Part shown: positions 17,039 to 25,019 of the stretch, piece after piece | Layout of the letters: each line of letters starts with the position of its first letter | How positions within the stretch are numbered: the stretch's first letter is position 1 | Source of the DNA: Flavonifractor sp. An112 | GTDB taxonomy: Bacteria; Bacillota; Clostridia; Oscillospirales; Oscillospiraceae | Length of the DNA stretch: 64,000 nt | Direction of reading: 5' to 3' | Assembly: GCF_002161085.1 (NCBI RefSeq) | Contig: NZ_NFLU01000007.1 | Span: 1-64,000, forward strand | Program-made: the position numbers and the translations under genes | The notes under the pieces: model-generated | Told to the model about the DNA's origin: nothing | The model's database searches: none | The model's input: the letters and a program-made list of their open reading frames with translations, nothing else

Positions 17039-17067
17039 ATTATAGTACGCTTTCTCCCTTGAATCAA
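17039..17067 (-). promoter_or_regulatory. Promoter of purA
   Basis: Reading leftward, TTGATT (17067-17062) and TATAAT (17044-17039) are 17 bases apart. The leader of about 75 bases includes a small hairpin, GGGGA/TCCCC near 17015-17030. No purine riboswitch core is visible. Confidence 0.75.
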
Positions 17068-17149
17068 GGCAAAAAGAGAAAAAATGTCATAAAATGATTG
17101 CCACCACCTTCCAGAACACCGCGTTTTGTTGGAAAAGTAAAAAAAGAGG

Positions 17150-17178
17150 TTTACTTCCACACTTCACTTTGATAAAAT
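17150..17178 (+). promoter_or_regulatory. Promoter of yerC
   Basis: TTTACT (17150-17155) and TAAAAT (17173-17178) are separated by 17 bases. A GC-rich inverted repeat (GGGCGGC with GCTGCCC) follows in the leader before the ribosome site. Confidence 0.6.
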
Positions 17179-17248
17179 AAGAAAAACGGGCGGCTAAGAA
17201 GCTGCCCGCCGGTTTCCGAAAGAGAATCATCAGGAGGTCAAATACTCT

Positions 17249-17557
17249 ATGACGAAAAACGAAAAGCGGGAACACAGTGATCTGCTGTATGAAGCGATCC
17301 TCACCCTGAAGGACCTGGACGAGTGCCGGAAGTTCTTTTCCGATCTCTGTACGGTGGCGGAACTGCGGGCCATGGAACAGCGTTTTGAAGTGGCAATGCT
17401 GTTGTCCGAGGGCATGATTTACAACGATATTCTGGAGCGCACCGGCGCTTCCAGCGCCACCATCAGCCGGGTGAACCGGTCTTTGCAGTACGGTGCTGAC
17501 GGCTATCAGGCAGTGCTGCCCCGGATCAAGGAGAAGCAGAGCGGCAATGGCGTATGA
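17249..17557 (+). CDS. yerC: YerC/YecD family TrpR-related DNA-binding protein
   Basis: A 102-residue protein of the YerC/YecD family, related to the Trp repressor fold. Features include the helix LYEAILTLKDLDECRKFFSDL, CTVAELRAMEQRFEVA and the helix-turn-helix segment NDILERTGASSATISRVNRS at about residues 59-78. Family members are thought to regulate transcription, but their targets are poorly known. AGGAGG lies about twelve bases before the ATG. The downstream methyltransferase gene overlaps its end by eleven bases, so the two are co-translated. Confidence 0.88.
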   Translation: MTKNEKREHSDLLYEAILTLKDLDECRKFFSDLCTVAELRAMEQRFEVAMLLSEGMIYNDILERTGASSATISRVNRSLQYGADGYQAVLPRIKEKQSGNGV

Positions 17558-18293
17558 ATATCTGGCCGGCTGTTATGACCGTTTTACAGCCGACGTTCCT
17601 TACGCCGCCTGGGCCGACTATCTGGAGAAGCACTTTGCCCGCAGTAAGCTGCCCATCCATACCGTGCTGGACCTGGCCTGCGGTACTGGTACCCTGACCT
17701 GTGAGTTGGCCCAGCGGGGGTATGAGATGATCGGCGCCGACCTGTCGGAGGAGATGCTGGCCCAGGCAGCCGAGAAGGCCCGGGACGTGGAGGGGATTCC
17801 TCCTATCTTTCTGCACCAGGCTATGGAGAAGCTGGACCTGTATGGTACCATCGACGCCTGTGTCTGTTGTCTGGACAGTGTGAACTATGTTACCCAGCCC
17901 AAAAAACTGGCGCGGGCCTTTCAGCGGGTCCATACTTTTTTGATGCCTGGAGGACTGTTCCTCTTTGACATCAATACCCCGGACAAGCTCAAGGGGCTGG
18001 ACGGTCAGCTTTTCATGGATGAGGACGAGGACGCCTGCTGTATCTGGCGGGCGGAATACTCGCCCCGCCGGCGTATCTGTAGCTACGGCTTTGATATCTT
18101 CTGCCGGGAGGAGAATGGACTGTGGAGCCGGATGGAGGAGGTCCATGAGGAATACGCCTATGAGCCGGAAGAGCTGGAGCAGATGCTGCGCCAGGCCGGT
18201 TTTCGGCAGATCAAGCAATATGGCGAACTGAAGATGCGCCGCCCCGGACCGGGGGAACAGCGCATCTTTTTCGCCGCACGAAAGGAATTTTAA
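17547..18293 (+). CDS. Class I SAM-dependent methyltransferase
   Basis: A 248-residue class I methyltransferase. SAM-binding motif I reads VLDLACGTGTLTCELAQRGY near residue 38, followed by motif II GADLSEEML, the CCLDSVNYV strand, and the later LFDINTPDKL segment. Such proteins follow the general small-molecule methyltransferase pattern (YodH/UbiE-like) and the substrate cannot be told. The start at 17547 gives MAYEYLAGCYDRFT, the common opening of this group. It overlaps yerC and is followed four bases later by hslO, so these form one operon. Confidence 0.88.
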   Translation: MAYEYLAGCYDRFTADVPYAAWADYLEKHFARSKLPIHTVLDLACGTGTLTCELAQRGYEMIGADLSEEMLAQAAEKARDVEGIPPIFLHQAMEKLDLYGTIDACVCCLDSVNYVTQPKKLARAFQRVHTFLMPGGLFLFDINTPDKLKGLDGQLFMDEDEDACCIWRAEYSPRRRICSYGFDIFCREENGLWSRMEEVHEEYAYEPEELEQMLRQAGFRQIKQYGELKMRRPGPGEQRIFFAARKEF

Positions 18294-18297
18294 ACGT

Positions 18298-19176
18298 ATG
18301 TCAGATTCGATCATTCGCGTTCTGGCTAAGGACGCTCCTGTCAAGGCCTCGGCCATTTCCGCCCGGGCCATGGTGGAGCGGGCCAGACAGATCCATAAGA
18401 CCCTGCCGGTGGCTACTGCGGCTCTGGGCCGCTCCCTGATGGCCGCCTCCATGATGGGCAACCAGCTGAAGGAGGAAAACGGCTCTGTCACTCTGCGGAT
18501 CAAGGGCGACGGACCTCTGGGGGGCATTACTGTGGTATCCGACAGCGCCGGAAATGCCAGGGGCTATGTGGTCAACCCCCTGGTTGATCTGCCTTTGAAG
18601 GGCCCTGCCAAGTTGGATGTGGGTTCTGCTGTGGGCAAGGACGGCTCTCTTACCGTCATCAAGGACATGAACATGAAGGAGCCCTATGTGGGTACCATCC
18701 CTCTGGTATCCGGTGAGATTGCCGAGGATATCACTTCTTATTTTGCGGAAAGTGAGCAGATCCCTTCCGCCTGCGCCCTGGGTGTGCTGGTGGATGTGGA
18801 TCAGAGTGTACTGTGCGCTGGTGGTTATCTGATTCAGCTGCTGCCTGGTGCAGACGACAGCGTTATTACTGCTATTGAAGAGGGCATTGCCAAGGTGGGC
18901 CCCGTTACCGAGGCTATGCGCAACGGTGAGAGTGCCCGCAGCCTGGTGGAGCGTGTTCTGTCTGCCTTTGACCTGGAGGTCCTCAGTGAGGAGCCGGTGG
19001 AGTACCGCTGCTATTGCAGCCGTGAGCGGGTGACCCGCGCCCTCATCAGTATGGGCCGGGAAGAACTGGAGTCTCTCATCAAAGATCAGGGCAAAGCGGA
19101 GCTCACCTGCCAGTTTTGCGACAAGGTTTATGACTTTACAGGCGAGGAATTGCAAGGCCTTCTGAATTCGATTTGA
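18298..19176 (+). CDS. hslO: Hsp33 redox-regulated chaperone
   Basis: A 292-residue Hsp33 family holdase, activated by oxidation and unfolding to protect proteins under oxidative stress. The redox switch has all four zinc cysteines: C238-x-C240 in CYCS and C271-x2-C274 in CQFCDKVYDF. The N-terminal half carries the conserved GPLGGITVVSD-like and TVIKDMNMKEPYVG segments. It is the third gene of the yerC operon. No terminator is seen before the tRNA promoter, so a weak one or read-through is possible. Confidence 0.95.
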   Translation: MSDSIIRVLAKDAPVKASAISARAMVERARQIHKTLPVATAALGRSLMAASMMGNQLKEENGSVTLRIKGDGPLGGITVVSDSAGNARGYVVNPLVDLPLKGPAKLDVGSAVGKDGSLTVIKDMNMKEPYVGTIPLVSGEIAEDITSYFAESEQIPSACALGVLVDVDQSVLCAGGYLIQLLPGADDSVITAIEEGIAKVGPVTEAMRNGESARSLVERVLSAFDLEVLSEEPVEYRCYCSRERVTRALISMGREELESLIKDQGKAELTCQFCDKVYDFTGEELQGLLNSI

Positions 19177-19203
19177 TTTTTTGAAAAAAATCGAAAAAAG
19201 TTG

Positions 19204-19232
19204 TTGACAACTGGGGGTCGTTCTTGTATAAT
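19204..19232 (+). promoter_or_regulatory. Consensus promoter of the tRNA array
   Basis: TTGACA (19204-19209) and TATAAT (19227-19232) at 17-base spacing are a perfect SigA promoter, placed about 50 bases before tRNA-Val. It is the strongest promoter seen in the window. Confidence 0.95.
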
Positions 19233-19281
19233 AACTTTCGTCGCTTGGCCCGACAGCCAAACGAAAGTGAAAGAAGAACGA

Positions 19282-19357
19282 GGGAGCATAGCTCAGCTGG
19301 GAGAGCGCATGCCTTACAAGCATGATGTCACAGGTTCGAGCCCTGTTGTTCCCACCA
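19282..19357 (+). tRNA. tRNA-Val (anticodon TAC)
   Basis: A complete 76-base cloverleaf with acceptor GGGAGCA/TGTTCCC, D arm AGCTCAGCTGGGAGAGC, anticodon loop CTTACAA, T arm with GGTTCGAGCC and an encoded CCA. First of five tRNAs in the array. Confidence 0.97.
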
Positions 19358-19393
19358 CTCCCTTTCTGGGAGCTCCCGTACCCCCTACCGTCT

Positions 19394-19470
<77 letters not shown>

Positions 19471-19473
19471 TTC

Positions 19474-19549
19474 GCCTCTGTAGCTCAGTTGGTAGAGCAG
19501 GGGACTGAAAATCCCCGTGTCGCTGGTTCGATTCCGGCCGGAGGCACCA
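19474..19549 (+). tRNA. tRNA-Phe (anticodon GAA)
   Basis: A 76-base tRNA with acceptor GCCTCTG paired with CGGAGGC, anticodon loop CTGAAAA (GAA), T arm with GGTTCGATTCC and an encoded CCA. Third gene of the array, only three bases after tRNA-Asp. Confidence 0.96.
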
Positions 19550-19554
19550 CCGTT

Positions 19555-19584
19555 CCTGGTGGATACCGCAAGGTATCCACCAGG
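19555..19584 (+). other. Hairpin between tRNA-Phe and tRNA-Gly
   Basis: CCTGGTGGATACC pairs with GGTATCCACCAGG around a GCAA tetraloop, a 13-base-pair stem without a T-run. It is more likely an RNA-processing or pausing structure than a terminator. Confidence 0.6.
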
Positions 19585-19641
19585 GGCACCTTTAAAATCC
19601 AGGCATATGTGTTCCGTTCTTTTCATAGGATGGAAACAGAT

Positions 19642-19717
19642 GCAGGTGTAGCTCATCTGGTAGAGCGCCACCTTGCCAAGGTGGAGGTAGCGAGTTCGAG
19701 CCTCGTCACCTGCTCCA
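19642..19717 (+). tRNA. tRNA-Gly (anticodon GCC)
   Basis: A 76-base tRNA with acceptor GCAGGTG/CACCTGC, D arm AGCTCATCTGGTAGAGC, anticodon loop TTGCCAA (GCC), T arm CGAGTTCGAGCCTCG and an encoded CCA. Fourth gene of the array. It complements the separate tRNA-Gly(CCC). Confidence 0.97.
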
Positions 19718-19722
19718 AAAAT

Positions 19723-19752
19723 GATAAAAGGAAGGTCCGCCCTTCCTTTTAT
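19723..19752 (+). other. Hairpin between tRNA-Gly and tRNA-Cys
   Basis: ATAAAAGGAAGG pairs with CCTTCCTTTTAT in the short spacer. Its right side ends in T-rich sequence, so it may act as a weak terminator or as a processing structure. Confidence 0.5.
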
Positions 19753-19758
19753 CCATAT

Positions 19759-19832
19759 GGCGACATAGCCAAGTGGTAAGGCAGAGCTCTGCAAAAGCTC
19801 CACCCCCAGTTCGAATCTGGGTGTCGCCTCCA
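19759..19832 (+). tRNA. tRNA-Cys (anticodon GCA)
   Basis: A 74-base tRNA with acceptor GGCGACA/TGTCGCC, D arm AGCCAAGTGGTAAGGC, anticodon loop CTGCAAA (GCA), T arm CCCAGTTCGAATCTGGG and an encoded CCA. Last gene of the array. Confidence 0.97.
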
Positions 19833-19833
19833 A

Positions 19834-19868
19834 AAACCGACTATCGAAAGATAGTCGGTTTTCTTTTT
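19834..19868 (+). terminator. Terminator of the tRNA array
   Basis: The stem CCGACTATC/GATAGTCGG with a GAAA tetraloop (19837-19858) is followed by TTTTCTTTTT. A second hairpin with AACCGGTTA/TAACCGGTT and a T-run lies near 19962-19999 and may be a backup terminator. Confidence 0.9.
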
Positions 19869-20013
19869 GATTTCTTGAGCAATCAAAATGTTTGGCGTAA
19901 ATGCGCCGCTCACTGCTTGGGCTGCTAGTCTTAGCTTGCATCTATATTGTTTGGATAAGAAGAGAACCGGTTATCGGAAGGTAACCGGTTTTCTTCTTTG
20001 TATATACTGGAAA

Positions 20014-20035
20014 ATATCATATGATATGGTATAAT
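20014..20035 (+). promoter_or_regulatory. Extended -10 promoter with embedded 14-base palindrome
   Basis: TGGTATAAT (20027-20035) is an extended -10 element. Directly before it, ATATCATATGATAT (20014-20027) is a perfect palindrome lying in the spacer, where a bound repressor would block polymerase. It drives the transglutaminase-RyR gene pair. The cognate regulator is unknown. Confidence 0.6.
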
Positions 20036-20081
20036 GAGAAAAATGTAGAACAACAGTATGGTGGAGAGGGGAAGTGCGGAT

Positions 20082-21260
20082 ATGAAGAAAAAGAGAAGAT
20101 CGAAGAGACGCAGGCGGAGCGCCTCCGGTGTGGTGCTGCTGATTGTTTTGTTTCTGGTGATAGGCATAGGTGTGGTGCTGGTGCGGATGCTGCTCTCGCC
20201 CAAGGAAGGGTCTGCAGCGGCCTCTCCGACTGAAACAGAATTACCCTTACCTCAGGTCACGACAAGTCTTCAGACGCCGTCTGCGGTCGTTACAGGGCGC
20301 CCTGAGAAGGAAGATCCGGAGAGCATTCTCTACCAATATCTCTATGAACAGGTAGATGGGCAGCAGCAGGTGGTGAACTTTACAGCGGAAGATATGAGCA
20401 TGGAGCAAATCGGGCAAGTGCTGGAACAGCTCCAGCGTCAGCCGGAATTCTTCTGGTTGGAAGGCTACGAATTGGTTGGCAGCGGTACGGAGTATCAGGT
20501 GGAATTTGACTGGAAATATACGGATCTGACCGCCCGACGGGAACAGGTGGAGCAAGCGGAGGCCCAGGCGCTGGCTGCCATTCCGGAAGGAGCGGGAGAC
20601 TATGAGACTGCCCTGAGCCTGCATGACTGGCTGTGTGATCACATTGTATATCAGAGCAGCAGCGACGGCAGCGATCAGGACCTGTACGGTGCGTTGGTAA
20701 ATGGACGGTGTGTGTGTTCCGGATACAGTCAGGCCTACGTGTACCTCCTGCGCCGAGCCGGCATCCAGGCTGAGACCGTGCGAGGTACTGCTGACAATGG
20801 AACAGGTGCCCAGTCCCATGCCTGGACAAAGGTGGTTCTGGATGGGGAGGTATATTATACCGACGTGACATGGGACGACCAGGAGACACATCCGGACGGA
20901 CATACTTATAGCTGGTTTGCAGTTACCAGTGAGCGTATGGCGTCTACCCATTTTGCGGAGCCGGAGCGAGGCGCGGAGATGACGCCCAGTTCCGCGGTGG
21001 CGTGCAATTACCACTACCGCAACGGCTGGGTGCTGGAGCAGTTCAACACAGAAGAACTGGTCCGGATCTTCTCCTCTCAGACTGGCGGAAGCCTTACTGT
21101 ACTGGCCGCAGATGAGGCGGTATATGGTCAGCTGATGGAGTTGGTACAGGACGGGGAGGCTATGACCGCTGTGCTGGAGCAGGCAGGCTATCCGGTCAGT
21201 CAGTATACCTATTTCCACTCGGAAGGTTCGCTGTGTCTGGACCTGTTCCCGGAAGCATGA
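20082..21260 (+). CDS. Membrane-anchored transglutaminase-like protein
   Basis: A 392-residue protein with a very basic N terminus (KKKRRSKRRRR), one membrane helix at about 15-35 and an extracytoplasmic domain carrying a transglutaminase/peptidase-like core. The triad is visible: C212 in CVCSGYSQAYVYLLRRAGIQ, H246 in AQSHAWTKVVLDG and D261 in YYTDVTWDD. Bacterial members act as cysteine peptidases or crosslinkers at the surface; the activity here is unknown. GAGGGG lies ten bases before the ATG at 20082; an upstream ATG lacks a ribosome site. The RyR-domain gene follows 54 bases later with no terminator between. Confidence 0.82.
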   Translation: MKKKRRSKRRRRSASGVVLLIVLFLVIGIGVVLVRMLLSPKEGSAAASPTETELPLPQVTTSLQTPSAVVTGRPEKEDPESILYQYLYEQVDGQQQVVNFTAEDMSMEQIGQVLEQLQRQPEFFWLEGYELVGSGTEYQVEFDWKYTDLTARREQVEQAEAQALAAIPEGAGDYETALSLHDWLCDHIVYQSSSDGSDQDLYGALVNGRCVCSGYSQAYVYLLRRAGIQAETVRGTADNGTGAQSHAWTKVVLDGEVYYTDVTWDDQETHPDGHTYSWFAVTSERMASTHFAEPERGAEMTPSSAVACNYHYRNGWVLEQFNTEELVRIFSSQTGGSLTVLAADEAVYGQLMELVQDGEAMTAVLEQAGYPVSQYTYFHSEGSLCLDLFPEA

Positions 21261-21314
21261 GCGAGCCTAAAAAGCTGTATGGCGGACAGGCCGCCTCACA
21301 GGAAGGAAATTGAT

Positions 21315-23108
21315 ATGTGGGCAGATTGTTGTTTTTACCTTTCGGTGCTGCTTCTGGCGGGCAGCCTGATCGCCGCTGTCAGGATATATAGAGCGCCCTA
21401 TCAGCGGGGGCGGTTTCTGTCGCCGGTCAAGTGCGTCCTGGCCGGGGTATTCCTTGCTGCGGTCCTGCTGTTTCTTCCCCTTCATCTGGAGCAGCTCCCA
21501 AAGGATTTTGCGGGAGGGATAAACAGCGTACTGCTGTCCATTCACAGTACCATGAGGCTGTTTGTGCTGGATGGGGAGTTTGACGGTGTGCTGGCATTTA
21601 CCTCCGCTTTACCAGACGGTGTGGTACGTACCGGGTACTCGGTTGTTGCTGCAGTGCTGTATGTACTGGCTCCCGCCCTCACCTTCGGCTTTGTCCTGTC
21701 CTTTTTTAAGAATATTTCCGCTTATCGCTCCTTGCTGTTTCACTATGGGACCGACGTTTATGTTTTTTCCGAACTGAACGAGCAGGCTCTGGTTCTGGCG
21801 CGAAGCATCCAGGAGAAGGACAGACGCTGTCTGCTTGTTTTTATGGATGTATTTGAGAACCATGAGGAGTCTATCTTTGAGCTGTGTGAGAAGGCAAGAG
21901 AGCTGAAGGCGGTCTGCTTCAAAAAGGACATCGTTGATATCAGTTGGAACGTCCACAGCAAGAGAAGCTGTGTGTCTTTATTTGCGATAGGGGAGAATGA
22001 GTCTGAAAATATTGAGCAGTCCATCAAGTTGGTGGAGGCGTATAAAAACCTCCCCAATTTCCGCTTGTATGTTTTTTCCACCAGGGTGGAAAGCGAGGTT
22101 TTGTTCCAGACTGCTGTGGATGGCGGAATGCGGGTCCGGAGAGTGAATGTAATCCGCTCTCTGATCAGTCAGACCCTGTACCGGGAAGGCGGTTCTCTGT
22201 TTGAGGGAGCCATAGACTGCGGGACTCATAAGCTGATATCGGTGGTACTGATTGGTTTGGGCCGGTATGGCACGGAGATGCTGAAAGCCTTATCCTGGTT
22301 CTGTCAAATGGACGGGTATCAGGTAAAAATTCACGTCTTTGACCAGAGAAATGACGCAGAGGAGCGGTTTACCGCGCTGTGTCCGGAGCTGATGGCGCCG
22401 GAGCGCAACGGAACCGACACGCCGGGCGAAGCGCAGTATCATATTGTGATCCATGGGAGAATGGACGTGCAGACTGCCCGGTATGCGGACTGCTTTCATA
22501 CCATCGGACCAATCAGCCACGTCTTTGTAGCGCTGGGGGATGATGGCCGGAACGTTGAGGCGGCGATCAATGCCAGAATCATGTGTGAACGTCAAGGACA
22601 GCATCCTACAATTCAGACCATTGTATATGATCCTTTGAAGAAAAAGGCATTGGAGGGGATCACCGATTACCGGGGCAATCGGTATCGCATTTCCTTCATT
22701 GGGGATTTGAATGAATCCTATTCTCAAGAAGTCATTCTGGACTCGGAGTTGGAACAGGCTGCATTGGAGCGGCATCTGAAATGGGGAACAGAGAGCGCCT
22801 TTTGGGCATACGAATTTAACTATCGTTCTTCCGTTGCTGCGGCGATCCATTTGAAAATGAGGATCTTATGCGGAATCCCTGGGGCTTCAAAAAAGGAAAG
22901 TGAGCTGACTCCGGAGGAGCGGAGGACCATTGAGGAGCTGGAGCACAGGCGCTGGAACGCCTATATGCGGTCCGAGGGCTACCGGTTCAGCGGATCTGTC
23001 TCACCGGAGAGCAGAAATGATCTGGCAAAGCTCCACCATGATCTGGTTCCCTTTGTGAAGCTCAGCGAGGAAGAGAAACGAAAGGACTCCCGTGTGGGGA
23101 CGGCCTGA
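21315..23108 (+). CDS. Membrane NAD-binding (TrkA-N-like) protein with C-terminal RyR domain
   Basis: A 597-residue protein with three membrane helices (about 3-24, 37-56, 104-132), a cytoplasmic part with two Rossmann-like segments, and a C-terminal RyR domain. The first Rossmann region begins near residue 146 and lacks a clear glycine motif; the second has LISVVLIGLGRYGTEMLKAL (GLGRYG at 314-319). The C terminus, 540-597, reads EHRRWNAYMRSEGYRF, then HHDLVPFVKLSEEEKRKD, the hallmark of bacterial RyR domains (PF02026). The layout resembles TrkA-N channels and RyR sensors, but the pore is not obvious. GGAAGGA supports the ATG at 21315. Function is unknown; ligand-gated signalling is a guess. 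Confidence 0.75.
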   Translation: MWADCCFYLSVLLLAGSLIAAVRIYRAPYQRGRFLSPVKCVLAGVFLAAVLLFLPLHLEQLPKDFAGGINSVLLSIHSTMRLFVLDGEFDGVLAFTSALPDGVVRTGYSVVAAVLYVLAPALTFGFVLSFFKNISAYRSLLFHYGTDVYVFSELNEQALVLARSIQEKDRRCLLVFMDVFENHEESIFELCEKARELKAVCFKKDIVDISWNVHSKRSCVSLFAIGENESENIEQSIKLVEAYKNLPNFRLYVFSTRVESEVLFQTAVDGGMRVRRVNVIRSLISQTLYREGGSLFEGAIDCGTHKLISVVLIGLGRYGTEMLKALSWFCQMDGYQVKIHVFDQRNDAEERFTALCPELMAPERNGTDTPGEAQYHIVIHGRMDVQTARYADCFHTIGPISHVFVALGDDGRNVEAAINARIMCERQGQHPTIQTIVYDPLKKKALEGITDYRGNRYRISFIGDLNESYSQEVILDSELEQAALERHLKWGTESAFWAYEFNYRSSVAAAIHLKMRILCGIPGASKKESELTPEERRTIEELEHRRWNAYMRSEGYRFSGSVSPESRNDLAKLHHDLVPFVKLSEEEKRKDSRVGTA

Positions 23109-23123
23109 ATTGACGCAAGCGTC

Positions 23124-23152
23124 TTGTCAGCCTCTGAATATCGGCGTATACT
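23124..23152 (+). promoter_or_regulatory. Promoter of the second acetyltransferase gene
   Basis: TTGTCA (23124-23129) and TATACT (23147-23152) are 17 bases apart, just after the RyR gene. The acetyltransferase can thus be transcribed independently of the RyR operon. Confidence 0.75.
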
Positions 23153-23203
23153 GAGAGCGAATTAAGATATCCGCACCGACGGATGAAAAGGAGCGAGAAG
23201 ATA

Positions 23204-23683
23204 GTGGAACAGATCTGCATACGCCCCATGGAGGAGAACCAGGTGGCTGAGGTATCGGCCCTCATTGGCCGGGTGCTGCTGGAGGTCAATATTCGGGACT
23301 ATCCCCGCGAAGCGCTGATGGAGTTTGTGGAGTATTACAGTCCAGAAGGTGTGGCTGCCATCCCCAAATCAGGCGGACACAGCTATGTAGCCATGCTGGG
23401 GGATGAGCTGCTGGCCTGTGGCTCTGTGGCGCCTATGGAGGACCGGCCGGGGGAGTGCGAGATCAGGGCCCTGTTTGTACGGCCTGACTGGGAAGGCAAG
23501 GGTGTGGGCAGAAAATTGGTACAGACTCTGGAGGCCGACCCGCTGTTCCGGGCGGCCAAGCGTGTGGCGGTTTCCGCTTCTCTGACCTCCCACGAGTTCT
23601 ATTTGAAACTGGGCTATCGCTATCAAGATGGGATTAAAGTCTGCGAGGACAATGACCACTACTGGATGGAGAAATTCAACTAA
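23204..23683 (+). CDS. GNAT-family N-acetyltransferase
   Basis: A 159-residue GNAT protein. It has the beta-alpha-beta core with CEIRALFVRPDWEGKGVGRK at about 82-101 (motif A, acetyl-CoA loop) and a late ASLTSHEFYLKLGYRYQDG motif B. The GTG at 23204 is preferred because AAGGAG lies ten bases upstream; the in-frame ATG at 23183 has none. The acceptor substrate is unknown. It has its own promoter and ends in a strong bidirectional terminator shared with purD. Confidence 0.86.
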   Translation: MEQICIRPMEENQVAEVSALIGRVLLEVNIRDYPREALMEFVEYYSPEGVAAIPKSGGHSYVAMLGDELLACGSVAPMEDRPGECEIRALFVRPDWEGKGVGRKLVQTLEADPLFRAAKRVAVSASLTSHEFYLKLGYRYQDGIKVCEDNDHYWMEKFN

Positions 23684-23690
23684 GAAAAAA

Positions 23691-23727
23691 GCCTCCGGCC
23701 GGGATTTCCCGGCCGGAGGCTTTTTTT
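23691..23727. terminator. Bidirectional terminator at the end of the pur operon
   Basis: GCCTCCGGCCGGGA pairs with TCCCGGCCGGAGGC (23691-23704 with 23707-23720), flanked by AAAAAA and TTTTTTT. It ends both the acetyltransferase and purD transcripts. Confidence 0.93.
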
Positions 23728-23734
23728 ATAGCTT

Positions 23735-24991
23735 TTATACCCGACCAATGTCAGTGCGGAAGTGCATATCCTGGAAGTGGATGTGCTTGGCGGCGGCGTA
23801 AGCGCCGTCGATAGCCTCATCCAGATTGTCACCCACGGCGGTGACGCCCAGAACACGACCGCCATTGGTAACGATATCACCGTTGTCGTTCAGCTTGGTA
23901 CCGGCGTGGAATACCACGGCAGTCTCGCCGGCCTCGTCCAGACCGGTGATGGGGTAACCCTTCTGATAGCTGCCGGGGTAGCCGCCGGAGGCCAGCACCA
24001 GGCAGCAGGCCGCGCCGGGCTTCCAGCGGATATCCATCTTGTTGAGCTGGCCCTCACGGCAGGCGGCGAAGATCTCCATCAGGTCGGAGTCCAGCAGAGA
24101 GAGGACGGCCTGACACTCGGGATCGCCGAAGCGGGCGTTGTACTCCACCACCTTGGGACCCTCGGGAGTGATCATGAGGCCGAAGTAGATGACGCCCTTG
24201 AAGGGGCGGCCCTCCGCCTTCAGTGCCGCTACAGTGGGCAGGAAGATGTCCCGCATACACTGAATGGCCACGGCAGCGGTGTAGTTGGGGGAGGGGGAGA
24301 TAGCGCCCATGCCGCCGGTGTTGGGGCCCTGGTTGCCGTCATAGGCCCGCTTATGGTCCTGAGAGGAGGGCATACACAAAATATGCTCTCCATCGCAGAA
24401 GGCCAGCACGGTGACCTCGGGGCCGGTCATGCACTCCTCGATGACGACCTTGGCCCCAGCCTCGCCGAAGCGGTGATCGCTCATCATGGAGCGGACGGCC
24501 TCCTTGGCCTCCTCCACAGTCTGGGCCACAATGACACCCTTGCCCAGAGCCAGGCCGTCGGCCTTGACCACGATGGGGGCGCCCTGAGCTTCCACATAGG
24601 CCAGAGCGGCGTCCATGTCGGTAAAGGTCTCATATTTGGCGGTGGGGATGTTGTACTTCTTCATCAGGTTCTTGGAGAAGATTTTGCTGGCCTCAATGAT
24701 GGCGGCGTCCGCGGTGGGGCCGAAGGCGGGAATACCCGCCGCCTCCATGGCGTCCACCATGCCCAGAGCCAGGGGATCATCGGGGGCTACCACCACAAAA
24801 TCCATGGCGTGGCTCTTGGCCCACTTCACCATGCCGTCCACGTCGGTGGCGGCGATGGGGACGCACTGGGCGATGGATTCAATGCCGCCGTTGCCGGGGG
24901 CACAATAGAGCCGGGTGACATGGGGGCTCTGGGACAGCTTCCAGCAGATGGCGTGCTCCCGCCCGCCTCCGCCTACGACTAATACCTTCAT
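23735..24991 (-). CDS. purD: Phosphoribosylamine-glycine ligase PurD
   Basis: PurD joins glycine to phosphoribosylamine with ATP to give GAR, step two of purine synthesis. The 418-residue product has the N-terminal KVLVVGGGGREHA loop, the ATP-grasp core with APIVVKADGLALGKGV and NTGGMGAISP, and YNARFGDPECQAVL near residue 285. The ATG at 24991 is preceded by GAGG seven bases away; a TTG two codons earlier is possible. It is the last gene of the operon and is separated from the AICARFT gene by a cluster of hairpins. Confidence 0.95.
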   Translation of the reverse strand: MKVLVVGGGGREHAICWKLSQSPHVTRLYCAPGNGGIESIAQCVPIAATDVDGMVKWAKSHAMDFVVVAPDDPLALGMVDAMEAAGIPAFGPTADAAIIEASKIFSKNLMKKYNIPTAKYETFTDMDAALAYVEAQGAPIVVKADGLALGKGVIVAQTVEEAKEAVRSMMSDHRFGEAGAKVVIEECMTGPEVTVLAFCDGEHILCMPSSQDHKRAYDGNQGPNTGGMGAISPSPNYTAAVAIQCMRDIFLPTVAALKAEGRPFKGVIYFGLMITPEGPKVVEYNARFGDPECQAVLSLLDSDLMEIFAACREGQLNKMDIRWKPGAACCLVLASGGYPGSYQKGYPITGLDEAGETAVVFHAGTKLNDNGDIVTNGGRVLGVTAVGDNLDEAIDGAYAAAKHIHFQDMHFRTDIGRV

Positions 24992-25019
24992 GTTCAAACC
25001 TCGTTTCGTTACCCCCGTC

